From the NCBI RefSeq assembly GCF_018917525.1, contig NZ_JAHLOS010000014.1:32710-96709 (forward strand): a stretch of DNA of 64,000 nucleotides, in the 5' to 3' direction. The notes below the pieces were generated by a model. The model was not told where the DNA came from. It worked only from the letters and a program-made list of their open reading frames with translations, and did no database searches. Shown piece after piece: positions 25,467 through 34,009 of this stretch; the first letter of the stretch is position 1, and each line of letters opens with the position of its first letter. The stretch is from Enterococcus raffinosus. GTDB taxonomy: Bacteria > Bacillota > Bacilli > Lactobacillales > Enterococcaceae. Both the position numbers and the translations under genes were made by a program.

Positions 25467-27641
25467 TTGGCAGACACGACAGTAGAAACATTTGCCATTA
25501 CTGGCATGACCTGTGCCAATTGTTCCGCTCGAGTAGAGAAGGAGCTGAAAGCAACAGAAGGTGTGCTAGAGGCGAATGTGAATCTGGCAACGGAAAAGGC
25601 GACCGTTCAGTTTGATGGAAACTTGACAGCAGAAAATTTGATTCAACGAGTTGAGGCCATTGGCTATGGCGCAATTTTGTTTGATGAGGCTCACAAACAA
25701 AAGATCGAAGAAGAAAAGGCCGCTTACCTTAGAAAAATGAAGCGGGATTTGATTTTAAGTGCGGTTCTAACAGCTCCTTTGATGATTGCTATGATCGCGA
25801 TGCTCTTGGGCAGTCATGCAGAGTGGGTATACTTTTTGCACATTCCATTAGTTCAATTGATCCTAGTGACACCTGTGCAATTTGGTGTTGGGCAGCGTTT
25901 TTATCGCGGGGCGTATCATGCGCTGAAAACCAAAGCTCCGAATATGGATGTGCTGGTAGCGATGGGAACCTCGGCTGCTTTTGTGTTAAGTGTGTATAAT
26001 GGTTTCTTCAATCCTCACAATTCAGATCTGTATTTTGAAAGCAGCGGCATGATTATCACCTTGATCTTGTTAGGAAAATATTTAGAACAAAAAGCTAAGA
26101 CGAAGACCAGTGATGCGATCAAGCAGTTAATGAGTCTGCAAGCCAAGACGGCAATGATTATTGTGGCAGGCGAAGAAAAGGAAGTACCGATCGAAGAGGT
26201 GCAGGTTGGCGACATCCTGCGGGTTCGTCCTGGAGAACAAATTCCGGTAGATGGAAAGATTTTAAAAGGGCAGACAACGATTGACGAAAGTATGTTGACT
26301 GGTGAAAGCTTACCAGTGGATAAACAGGTGGATGATCAAGTATTTGGCGGCACCGTTAATACCACAGGCAGCATTCAATTTAGTGCTACACAAGTCGGCA
26401 GTATGACCGTCCTTTCACGAATTATTCGTATGGTGGAGGATGCGCAGGGTGAAAAAGCCCCAATCCAGCAGATTGCGGACAAAATCTCTAGTATTTTTGT
26501 CCCGACAGTATTGGGATTGGCGTTACTTACGTTGCTCGCGACTGGCTTACTAACTGGTGATTGGCAACAGGCGATCGTCCATAGTGTCTCTGTGCTGGTA
26601 ATTGCGTGTCCATGTGCACTTGGGTTAGCGACACCGACAGCTATTATGGTAGGAACGGGTTTAGGCGCGAAGTCAGGGATTCTGATCAAGGGCGGCGGCG
26701 CGTTAGAAAAAATCGCTCACTTGACAACGATCGTCTTGGACAAAACTGGAACGATTACAGAAGGCAAGCCGGTAGTGGCAGATTTTGAAGCATTTGATCC
26801 ACAGGCGTTGGCTTATTTAACCAGTCTTGAGCAGCATTCCGAGCATCCTTTAGCAAAGGCGATCTATCATTATGGAAAAGATCAGGTTGAAATCTTGCCC
26901 GTCGACAATTTTGAGAGCTTAACAGGGCAAGGCGTTACCGGCGTAATCAATGGGCAATCCTATTTTGTTGGCTCAAAACGCGGCTTGAACGAGCGAAACA
27001 TTTCATTTCCTGAAGATCGTGTGTTAGCGTTAGAAGGAGAAGGAAAAACGGTGATGTTCTTAACCGACAATAAGAAAGTTCTGGCAATGATTTCGGTAAC
27101 GGATCAAGTCAAAGCGTCTTCTAAATCCGCTATCGCTGCTCTTCATCAATCAGGAATCAAGGTAAAAATGCTGACGGGGGATAATCCTCAGACTGCGCAA
27201 TATATTGGTGGACAAGTTGGCTTACAGGCATCAGATATCGTTGCAGAAGTTTTACCAGAGGATAAGGCTCAGGTAGTTAAGGAGCTTCAAACCAAAGGTC
27301 AATCGGTCGGGATGGTCGGCGATGGGATTAATGATGCGCCTGCACTGGCTTTAGCTGATATCGGCATTGCCATGGGCAGTGGAACGGATATTGCGATGGA
27401 GACAGCCGATATTACTTTAATGAACAGTGATCTTTTATCGGTTGAAAAGAGCATTCGTTTATCCAAATTAACCTTAAGAAAAATCAAACAAAATTTATTC
27501 TGGGCGTTTTTATACAATGTGATTGGTATTCCTTTTGCTGCTTTAGGCTTTTTGAATCCCATCATTGCCGGTGGCGCGATGGCTTTTAGTTCGGTCAGCG
27601 TATTGTTGAACTCTCTCAGTTTGAATCAAAAAAAGTTGTAG
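25467..27641 (+). CDS. copA: Copper P1B-type ATPase CopA
   Basis: A 724-residue copper pump. One metal-binding domain at the N-terminus ([13 protein letters not shown]), membrane CPC motif (381-383, [20 protein letters not shown]), phosphorylated D425 in [11 protein letters not shown] locus [20 protein letters not shown]. The CPC plus following [11 protein letters not shown] mark the Cu(I) class. Starts with TTG directly after the copZ stop, with GAGGTGA upstream inside copZ, so translation is coupled. In E. hirae CopA is placed in copper uptake, while close homologues in other bacteria export it. Confidence 0.93.
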   Translation: MADTTVETFAITGMTCANCSARVEKELKATEGVLEANVNLATEKATVQFDGNLTAENLIQRVEAIGYGAILFDEAHKQKIEEEKAAYLRKMKRDLILSAVLTAPLMIAMIAMLLGSHAEWVYFLHIPLVQLILVTPVQFGVGQRFYRGAYHALKTKAPNMDVLVAMGTSAAFVLSVYNGFFNPHNSDLYFESSGMIITLILLGKYLEQKAKTKTSDAIKQLMSLQAKTAMIIVAGEEKEVPIEEVQVGDILRVRPGEQIPVDGKILKGQTTIDESMLTGESLPVDKQVDDQVFGGTVNTTGSIQFSATQVGSMTVLSRIIRMVEDAQGEKAPIQQIADKISSIFVPTVLGLALLTLLATGLLTGDWQQAIVHSVSVLVIACPCALGLATPTAIMVGTGLGAKSGILIKGGGALEKIAHLTTIVLDKTGTITEGKPVVADFEAFDPQALAYLTSLEQHSEHPLAKAIYHYGKDQVEILPVDNFESLTGQGVTGVINGQSYFVGSKRGLNERNISFPEDRVLALEGEGKTVMFLTDNKKVLAMISVTDQVKASSKSAIAALHQSGIKVKMLTGDNPQTAQYIGGQVGLQASDIVAEVLPEDKAQVVKELQTKGQSVGMVGDGINDAPALALADIGIAMGSGTDIAMETADITLMNSDLLSVEKSIRLSKLTLRKIKQNLFWAFLYNVIGIPFAALGFLNPIIAGGAMAFSSVSVLLNSLSLNQKKL

Positions 27642-27711
27642 AATCAGCATAAATTAGATAACTGCGAATGAATCGTTTAAGAATGTTGAAGTAAATTAGG
27701 AGGCATGTAGC

Positions 27712-29823
27712 ATGAAACAAGGAGATCAAATGGATGAATCGATGAAAATGGACCATTCCAAGCATGATCATAACGAAATGGATCATTCGATGAATGGACA
27801 CGATCATCACAATATGAATCAGGAAATGAGTGGACATGACCATCACGAGATGGCGCATGGCGGCATGGATCATTCGATGCATATGGGGAATTTCAAACAA
27901 AAATTTTGGCTCTCACTTGTTTTATCGATTCCGATCATCGTTCTTTCGCCGATGATGGGAATGCAGCTGCCCTTCCAATTCACTTTTCCGGGTTCTGAGT
28001 GGGTCGTTTTAGTGTTAGCGACGGTGCTGTTTATTTACGGCGGCCAACCGTTCTTGAGCGGGGCGAAAATGGAACTGAAGATGAAGAGTCCAGCTATGAT
28101 GACCTTGATTGCGATGGGGATTACAGTTGCCTACATCTATAGTTTGTATTCCTTTATTGCGAATAAGTTGAATCCTCATGAGCACGTCATGGATTTCTTC
28201 TGGGAATTGGCAACACTGATTGTCATCATGCTCTTAGGTCATTGGGTCGAAATGAACGCCGTATCCAATGCCAGTAATGCTTTGAAGAAGTTAGCAGAAT
28301 TACTGCCGGACGAGGTGAATCTGATCCAAGAAGATGGATCGACCCAAAAGGTCAAGCTGCAGGAGATCAAGAGTGGTGACATGCTCTTAGTTCGTGCGGG
28401 GGATAAAATTCCGACCGATGGACAGATTATCAAAGGCTCAACGATTGTCGATGAATCGGCTGTGACCGGTGAATCTAAAGGCGTTCAGAAGAATGTCGGT
28501 GACACGGTCATTGGCGGTTCAGTCAATGGCGATGGTACGATCAGAGTAAAAGTCACTGGTACTGGGGAAGACGGCTACCTTGCTAAAGTCATGACGATGG
28601 TTCAGCAAGCTCAGCAAGAAAAATCAAAATTAGAATCGATTTCAGATAAAGTGGCGAAATGGTTATTCTACATTGCGTTAGTTGCAGGGATTTTAACTTT
28701 TATTGTCTGGCTATTTGCCGCAGATTTGCCGCAGGCTTTGGACCGTATGGTGACCGTTTTTGTCATCGCCTGTCCACATGCTTTAGGCTTAGCGATTCCT
28801 TTAGTAATCGCTCGTTCCACCTCATTAGCGGCTAAAAATGGGTTGCTGCTGAAAAGTCGACAAGCCTTAGAGCAAGGAAACCAGTTGGATTATGTTTTTC
28901 TTGATAAAACAGGAACCTTAACAGAAGGTAAGTTTACAGTGACAGGAATCGAGGAATTGGCAGACACGAGTAAAGAAGAAGCGTTGAAATATATCGGTGC
29001 TCTTGAAGCGCAAACCAATCATCCATTAGCTGTCGGTGTCATGAATTATTTGAAATCAGAGGGCATCGACCCTTACCAAGCGCAAGAGGTATCAACTTTG
29101 AAGGGAATCGGGGTTAGCGGAACAGTAGAGGGCCATCAGGTTATTCTAGCAAACCAAAAAGAAATCGAACGCCGTAAATTGACCTTCGATCAAGAAAAAT
29201 TGAAGGACTATCAAGCACAGGGAAATACGATTTCCTTCCTATTAATTGATGAACAATTAGTTGCGTTCTTTGCGATGGGAGATACATTAAAACCGCAGGC
29301 CAAGGATTTCATCAAGAGTTTGCGAAACGTCGGGATTGAACCTGTCATGTTGACTGGAGACAATCAGGAGGCGGCAAAGGCAGTAGCTGATTATCTGGAC
29401 ATCAAAGAATTTTATAGCGAGCTATTACCGGATGATAAAGAAAAAATCATCAAACGCTACACGGATGATGGCAAGAAAGTCATGATGGTGGGAGACGGTA
29501 TCAATGATGCCCCTGCTTTAGCAAGAGCGACGATTGGAATGGCGATTGGTGCTGGGACTGATATTGCGATTGATTCGGCTGACGTTGTACTGACCAATAG
29601 CAATTTACAAGATATTTTAAAATTCGTCCGTTTGGCGAAAAGAACTCATAGAAAAATGATCCAAAACCTGTGGTGGGGTGCTGGATATAACATTTTGGCA
29701 ATCCCTTTAGCAGCAGGTATTTTAGCACCTATCGGAATTTTATTAAGTCCTGCTGTTGGTGCGATTTTAATGTCTTTGAGTACGATTATTGTGGCAATAA
29801 ATGCCATGACTTTAAGCGTTTGA
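27712..29823 (+). CDS. copB: Copper-exporting P1B-type ATPase CopB
   Basis: A 703-residue pump with a long His/Met-rich N-terminus (about residues 7-58, repeated MDHS, HDHH and HDHHNM motifs) in place of a CxxC domain, and the CPH membrane motif (354-356, IACPHALGLAIPLVIARS) of the CopB class. D398 of DKTGTLTEG is the phosphorylation site; [11 protein letters not shown] is present. TAGGAGG precedes the ATG. Last gene of the cop operon, 70 bases after copA. Exports Cu(I) or Ag(I) by analogy with E. hirae CopB. Confidence 0.95.
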   Translation: MKQGDQMDESMKMDHSKHDHNEMDHSMNGHDHHNMNQEMSGHDHHEMAHGGMDHSMHMGNFKQKFWLSLVLSIPIIVLSPMMGMQLPFQFTFPGSEWVVLVLATVLFIYGGQPFLSGAKMELKMKSPAMMTLIAMGITVAYIYSLYSFIANKLNPHEHVMDFFWELATLIVIMLLGHWVEMNAVSNASNALKKLAELLPDEVNLIQEDGSTQKVKLQEIKSGDMLLVRAGDKIPTDGQIIKGSTIVDESAVTGESKGVQKNVGDTVIGGSVNGDGTIRVKVTGTGEDGYLAKVMTMVQQAQQEKSKLESISDKVAKWLFYIALVAGILTFIVWLFAADLPQALDRMVTVFVIACPHALGLAIPLVIARSTSLAAKNGLLLKSRQALEQGNQLDYVFLDKTGTLTEGKFTVTGIEELADTSKEEALKYIGALEAQTNHPLAVGVMNYLKSEGIDPYQAQEVSTLKGIGVSGTVEGHQVILANQKEIERRKLTFDQEKLKDYQAQGNTISFLLIDEQLVAFFAMGDTLKPQAKDFIKSLRNVGIEPVMLTGDNQEAAKAVADYLDIKEFYSELLPDDKEKIIKRYTDDGKKVMMVGDGINDAPALARATIGMAIGAGTDIAIDSADVVLTNSNLQDILKFVRLAKRTHRKMIQNLWWGAGYNILAIPLAAGILAPIGILLSPAVGAILMSLSTIIVAINAMTLSV

Positions 29824-29845
29824 GAATTCAGACGCTTTTTTTTTT
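29814..29845 (+). terminator. Terminator at the end of the cop operon
   Basis: A 10-position stem AAGCGTTTGA/TCAGACGCTT (one G:U) that includes the copB stop, followed by ten T. Confidence 0.85.
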
Positions 29846-29854
29846 GATAAAAAG

Positions 29855-29884
29855 TTGACAAAAAACTTTGTGTCTATCTATGTT
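29855..29884 (+). promoter_or_regulatory. Promoter of the Mga-like gene
   Basis: TTGACA (29855-29860) with TATGTT (29879-29884) at 18-base spacing. Confidence 0.55.
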
Positions 29885-29932
29885 ATTTTTAAAGAAAAAG
29901 AATTTCAATCAGCAAAAGAGGAGACACAAGGT

Positions 29933-30961
29933 ATGATCTGGCAATTTATAATCAGAAACAAAACGCAACAACATCTGCGGTTGCTTGAGTTAATCAATGA
30001 AGAACAATATACAGTTACTGAAATGGCTAAACAACTCCGTGTAAGTATTAAATCAGCGATGCGTTATAGTGATGAATTACAGCAAAAGGGTTACGTAATA
30101 AAAGGAAAAACCTGGCGAATTAATCGTCGTCGCTATCCCAATTTCTTAGAGCTTCATCGGAAAGTGTTAATGCAGGACCCGCTCTTTCAAGTTTTTAAAC
30201 ATTTTCTTTGGCAGCAGCCGTATACAGAAAAGGGCTATGCCAAGATAAGAGAATTAAATAAACGATTGGTTCATTTCAATCTTTGGGTGAATCGGCAAGC
30301 AGGGAGTCTTTTAGGTGATCCGGGTACCATTTTGTTGTTACAATTACGCTATTTGAGAGATTTCTATTATTTTGAAGAAGGCGAAGTTTATCAACAAATC
30401 GATCAATATTATAAAGACCAACCAATACCTTCAGTGAACCAAGCATTATTTCCAGATAGAATGCTAATCAATCGCTTTATTGAGGAATTCGGTATACAGG
30501 AGAATATAGCTGAGTATCTCTTCTTTGACCATATGCGTTACCATTTTCAACGATTCACTGAATTCTATCAGTCTCACCAAAATTATCAGACAGACTTGTA
30601 TCTGGAAGTCAAAAGGGCCAGTAGGATTATTGAGGACGCGATCGCTTGGGAAGGTGAAGTGTTAAGAAACACATTCAATGTGAAGCTTTTGGATCTGTTT
30701 TTTGGGCTATCTCAAGGCCTTCCCGTACTACTCTTCAATTTAAAATGGAAGCAAGAGGCGGTTTCGTCAAATTATGTTCATCTTAGTAGGGAAGTAAAAC
30801 GGCAAATTCCGATGCTGAGGAATTGTCAAAATGAAGGGCTGGCTTTGGCCTTGAAAAACATTGTGGTTGCAAGTCATCAAGTCGCGTTGAAAACGACGCC
30901 TACTTTAGATTACTCTTTAAAGATTCAGGAGAAATATCAGATGGTTTTATTATCTGATTAA
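29933..30961 (+). CDS. Mga-like helix-turn-helix regulator
   Basis: A 342-residue protein. An N-terminal helix-turn-helix (LLELINEEQYTVTEMAKQLRVSIKSAMRYSDELQQKGYVI, about residues 16-55) resembles the first DNA-binding domain of Mga/AtxA-type regulators; the remaining 280 residues are helical, with several aromatic-rich stretches, and could hold a second helix-turn-helix and a PTS-regulation-like domain, though no clear histidine motifs are visible. AAAAGAGGAG precedes the ATG at 29933. Independent promoter and preceding terminator argue against a role in copper control. Target genes unknown. Confidence 0.6.
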   Translation: MIWQFIIRNKTQQHLRLLELINEEQYTVTEMAKQLRVSIKSAMRYSDELQQKGYVIKGKTWRINRRRYPNFLELHRKVLMQDPLFQVFKHFLWQQPYTEKGYAKIRELNKRLVHFNLWVNRQAGSLLGDPGTILLLQLRYLRDFYYFEEGEVYQQIDQYYKDQPIPSVNQALFPDRMLINRFIEEFGIQENIAEYLFFDHMRYHFQRFTEFYQSHQNYQTDLYLEVKRASRIIEDAIAWEGEVLRNTFNVKLLDLFFGLSQGLPVLLFNLKWKQEAVSSNYVHLSREVKRQIPMLRNCQNEGLALALKNIVVASHQVALKTTPTLDYSLKIQEKYQMVLLSD

Positions 30962-30970
30962 GGAAAATTA

Positions 30971-31066
30971 GATCAAGATTTTTCTTAAAGAAAGGTTATG
31001 CTATAATGATGAGGACTACGATAAGAGTGTCGTTCTATTTCGCGTGATCTTGATCGTTCGCGTGAT
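30971..31066. promoter_or_regulatory. Promoter region with repeats before the Phd-like gene
   Basis: An extended -10 TGC-TATAAT at 30999-31007. A 9-bp inverted repeat GATCAAGAT/ATCTTGATC (30971-30979, 31047-31055) surrounds the promoter and a 10-bp direct repeat TTCGCGTGAT (31039-31048, 31057-31066) follows it, likely regulator-binding sites. Confidence 0.5.
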
Positions 31067-31141
31067 TTTTAGAAGGGGATACAGTTGAAAATAAGGGGTA
31101 GTTCTTACATTTGAAGAGCTAGGAAGTAGGAGGAGAGCAGA

Positions 31142-31672
31142 ATGGGATTGCGAAAATTAGATGTTCCGACATCTTCAATTACAGAAGTAAAAAAATCACC
31201 AATGGATGTTTTTGCTCAAGCTCGTAAAGCAGAGACCGGAGTTTATATTTTTAACCGCGAGAAAATTGCAGGTGTGATGCTGACTAAGGAACAATATGAA
31301 GCCTTAGTTGAGGAGTTAAATACCTTGCGCGATACGTTATATCAACCAGTGGAACGAGAATTACCGGTTCCTGAAGAATTAGAGGAATTAGCGACTGCTC
31401 TGAGAACAACACTGGCAAAAGGGTCAGTGATCTCGGCACGCTATTTGGATGAACGCATGGTGGCGACTGGTTTTATCACGAAGAAAACCGGCTTTGGCGG
31501 TGTGACAGAAATGATGAAGGAGCTGGAGGATACTGGAAAAATTATCTATCAGCTGCGTCGCCGCGAGCACAATAAGGTCATCTATGCTGAAATTTTTGGC
31601 GAACCGCAGGAGTTTCAGCGCGGATCGGCGGACAAGCTGATGATCCGCAAAGTGAATTTAATCGAAAGATAA
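31142..31672 (+). CDS. Phd/YefM-like antitoxin-domain protein, no partner toxin
   Basis: A 176-residue protein. Residues about 10-65 (SSITEVKKSPMDVFAQARKAETGVYIFNREKIAGVMLTKEQYEALVEEL) match the Phd/YefM antitoxin DNA-binding fold. Instead of a short toxin-binding tail it has a further 110 residues including a possible winged-helix part (SARYLDERMVATGFITKKTGFGGVTEMMKEL). No toxin gene flanks it; a strong terminator follows. It might be a stand-alone regulator using the promoter repeats upstream. TAGGAGGAG precedes the ATG. Confidence 0.65.
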   Translation: MGLRKLDVPTSSITEVKKSPMDVFAQARKAETGVYIFNREKIAGVMLTKEQYEALVEELNTLRDTLYQPVERELPVPEELEELATALRTTLAKGSVISARYLDERMVATGFITKKTGFGGVTEMMKELEDTGKIIYQLRRREHNKVIYAEIFGEPQEFQRGSADKLMIRKVNLIER

Positions 31673-31693
31673 GGGATTTGCCTAAAACATAAT

Positions 31694-31743
31694 TCGGACA
31701 ACGCTGTTTCTATCGTTTGATAGTACAGGTTGTTCGTTTTTTT
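31694..31743 (+). terminator. Terminator after the Phd-like gene
   Basis: A long interrupted stem (CGGACAAC ... CTATC, paired with GATAG ... GTTGTTCG) over 31695-31736 with T8. Confidence 0.85.
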
Positions 31744-31810
31744 TGACTTGTAAGGAAATTCTAAAATTTTCACATGAGAAAATCGCTTTACAGCAGGTAT
31801 ATCCATGTCC

Positions 31811-32084
31811 GGCTTCACGAACTAGCTTTTCTACGCAAGCTACGCATACAGTTACTGCTAAACTCCGTTAAGCAGAACTAGCATATCGGCAATAAGCAAA
31901 AATATTTCGAAATTTGAGAAGCACCGAGGAGGTACCAATCAACATCAGTTCTCTTTAATCACTGTGTTTCTTGGCAATTTAGAAATATTTTGGTCTTATT
32001 GCTGAGACACACAGTGATTGCTTGCAGAGCTGATGTGGAACAGTACCTACCTGATGCTCAAAAGCTGAGCGAGTTCGTGAAGCC
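31811..32084. mobile_element. MITE-like palindromic element, 274 bp
   Basis: Perfect 13-bp terminal inverted repeats GGCTTCACGAACT (31811-31823) and AGTTCGTGAAGCC (32072-32084), extended inward by AGCTTTT/AAAAGCT. Inside is an imperfect palindrome: 31942-31948 with 32030-32036, and 31957-31967 with 32009-32019 (11 bp perfect). It has no coding capacity. No clear target duplication is visible, so transposition is inference. Confidence 0.55.
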
Positions 32085-32127
32085 TTTCTTATAATAGTTA
32101 CATTTCTCTTGCTTCCAGTAGGAATAA

Positions 32128-32156
32128 TTGTCTCTGAACAAACGTTCGGTTATAAT
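32128..32156 (+). promoter_or_regulatory. dinB promoter with LexA (SOS) box
   Basis: TTGTCT (32128-32133) and TATAAT (32151-32156) at 17 bases. GAAC-AAAC-GTTC (32136-32147) in the spacer fits the Gram-positive SOS box GAACN4GTTC. Confidence 0.85.
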
Positions 32157-32192
32157 GAAGGTAGAAATAAACCTAGGAAGGAGGCGAGCAGC

Positions 32193-33314
32193 ATGGCTGA
32201 GTTGGTTTTTCCATTGAAAAATGATACATCGCGAAAAATTATTCATATGGATATGGATGCTTTTTTTGCCTCCGTTGAGGAGCGGGATGATCCGGAACTG
32301 GCAAAGCATCCTTTAGTGATCGCTCGTCATCCTTCTGATACGGGCGGCAAGGGTGTCGTGACGACGGCGAATTACAAGGCGCGGATCTACGGGATTCATT
32401 CAGCGATGAGTGCCCAGAAGGCCTATGAATTGTGTCCCCAGGCGATTTTTAAGCCGGGTGATCATGCCAAATACAGTGCGGTCTCCCAACAGGTACGGGA
32501 AATTTTTCATCGCTATACGGATATCATCGAACCGGTGTCTATTGATGAAGCTTATCTGGATGTGACGGAAAACAAGATCAATGCGCGTTCAGCGATCAAA
32601 ATCGCCCGCCTGATACAGCAGGAGATTTGGCAGGAGCTGCAATTAACCTGCTCTGCGGGAGTTAGCTATAATAAATTTTTGGCCAAGCTGGCTTCCGATT
32701 ATCAAAAGCCTCAAGGAATGACGGTGATCTCACCAGAGGAAGCTGTCGTCTTTTTGAAACGCCTGCCGATTGAGAAATTTCATGGTGTCGGTAAGAAGAC
32801 TGTTCCTAAAATGAATGAGCTAGGTATCTTTACGGGGGCGGACTTGTACGAGAAAAGTGAAATGTTCTTGATTCAGGAATTTGGCAAGATGGGCTATTCC
32901 TTGTATCGGAAGGTGCGGGGAATCCATGATTCGCCGGTTAGTATCACACGTGAACGAAAATCTGTCGGTAAGGAGCATACGTATGGTCGCCCGTTATCGA
33001 CAGATGATGAGGTGTTAAGTCAGTTGAGGCAGTTAGCTGAAAAGGTCGAAGGTTCCTTAAAGCGGGTGCAGCGGCATGGCAAAACGGTCGTTCTCAAGGT
33101 TCGTTACGCGGATTATACGACGGTCACGCGGCGGGTCACTTTGCCTTATTACATAGAAAAGAAAGAAGACTTATTTTCTCAAGCCAGTTTGATTTGGGAG
33201 GAGATTGGCGGCGTAGAAAAAGGGATCCGCTTAGTCGGAATTACTCTGACTAATCTCGATCCCATTGCCTTTGAAAATATTGTGTTACCTTTGTGGGAAG
33301 AGCGATCAAATTAG
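32193..33314 (+). CDS. dinB: DNA polymerase IV (Y-family)
   Basis: A 373-residue translesion polymerase. Catalytic acidic motifs HMDMDAFFASVEERDDPEL and VSIDEAYLDVTE, the steric region GVVTTANYKARIYGIHSAMS, the helix-hairpin-helix FHGVGKKTVPKMNELGI and the little-finger domain (VSITRERKSVGKEHTYGRPL). The ATG at 32193 follows AGGAAGGAGG; an in-frame upstream start would overlap the promoter. Its 3' end overlaps the convergent nrdG by nine bases. The SOS box predicts LexA control. Confidence 0.95.
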   Translation: MAELVFPLKNDTSRKIIHMDMDAFFASVEERDDPELAKHPLVIARHPSDTGGKGVVTTANYKARIYGIHSAMSAQKAYELCPQAIFKPGDHAKYSAVSQQVREIFHRYTDIIEPVSIDEAYLDVTENKINARSAIKIARLIQQEIWQELQLTCSAGVSYNKFLAKLASDYQKPQGMTVISPEEAVVFLKRLPIEKFHGVGKKTVPKMNELGIFTGADLYEKSEMFLIQEFGKMGYSLYRKVRGIHDSPVSITRERKSVGKEHTYGRPLSTDDEVLSQLRQLAEKVEGSLKRVQRHGKTVVLKVRYADYTTVTRRVTLPYYIEKKEDLFSQASLIWEEIGGVEKGIRLVGITLTNLDPIAFENIVLPLWEERSN

Positions 33315-33908
33315 TTCGCTCTTTTTAATTTGCTCGAAAGCTTTTTCGGAGTCATGAAGCTTCTCCCAAATGACGACCTCACCTTGAGCTAATGATTTTT
33401 TCACATCGATGATGCGTTGGTTTGAGCTGCCGCGGAATTGCAGCATCAAGTTTTTCTTTGAGAGTTCGAAGCGGCCATCGACTAAAATATCGATCTTACT
33501 TAGCATCTCTAATTTATCATCGCTATCTAACAGCAATTCTTCAAAGGTGTAGCCGCTCCAAGACCAGATGTCTTTAGTGTCGCCAAATTCAGCGCGAAGT
33601 CGATTGATCACTTTTAAGCAGACCTGTGTATTCAAGAAGGGCTCACCACCTAGGAAGGTCACGCCTTGGACATAATCATGGGCGGTATCTGCAATCAGCT
33701 GATCTTCTAGTTCTTGCGTAAAGGGCTTGCCATAACGGAAATTCTGCGACGCCGCATTGAAGCAGCCTTCGCAGGCAAAGGGACAGCCGCTGACATAAAG
33801 ACTATTGCGGACGCCTTCGCCATCGACAAAGTTGAAAGCTTTATAATCTGCGATGTATTGTTGACTCAATTCGCTGGCCAGCCATTCTTTGGGTTTAGGA
33901 TTACGCAT
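33306..33908 (-). CDS. nrdG: Anaerobic ribonucleotide reductase activating protein
   Basis: A 200-residue radical-SAM activase that generates the glycyl radical on NrdD. The cluster motif CPFACEGC (CxxxCxxC) follows DGEGVRNSLYVSG, and TFLGGEPFL is the SAM-binding region. GAAAGGGGAAAA precedes the ATG. It lies about 100 bases downstream of nrdD on the same strand, with two hairpins between them. Confidence 0.95.
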   Translation of the reverse strand: MRNPKPKEWLASELSQQYIADYKAFNFVDGEGVRNSLYVSGCPFACEGCFNAASQNFRYGKPFTQELEDQLIADTAHDYVQGVTFLGGEPFLNTQVCLKVINRLRAEFGDTKDIWSWSGYTFEELLLDSDDKLEMLSKIDILVDGRFELSKKNLMLQFRGSSNQRIIDVKKSLAQGEVVIWEKLHDSEKAFEQIKKSELI

Positions 33909-33929
33909 ATTTTTCCCCTTTCAAGTAAA

Positions 33930-34006
33930 ACAGGGAGCGGCAAAGAGCGCCGTCCCTGTCAATCGTATTTCTGTTTGGCTCAATGAACGAAGTCCGTTCG
34001 TTGAGC
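33930..34006 (-). other. Two hairpins between nrdD and nrdG
   Basis: One stem of 33978-33989 with 33995-34006 (GCTCAATGAACG type, one G:U) and one of 33930-33941 with 33949-33959. The second is followed on the minus strand by TTTTAC, so it may attenuate or process the nrdD-nrdG message. Confidence 0.5.
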
Positions 34007-34009
34007 TTT

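Noticed and set aside
27616..27900. Minus-strand His/Met-rich ORF opposite the copB start
   Set aside because: It is the antisense shadow of the His/Met-rich codons of copB and has no start context.
29855..29932. Upstream start of the Mga-like gene at 29855
   Set aside because: It overlaps the TTGACA promoter; the ATG at 29933 has AAAAGAGGAG.
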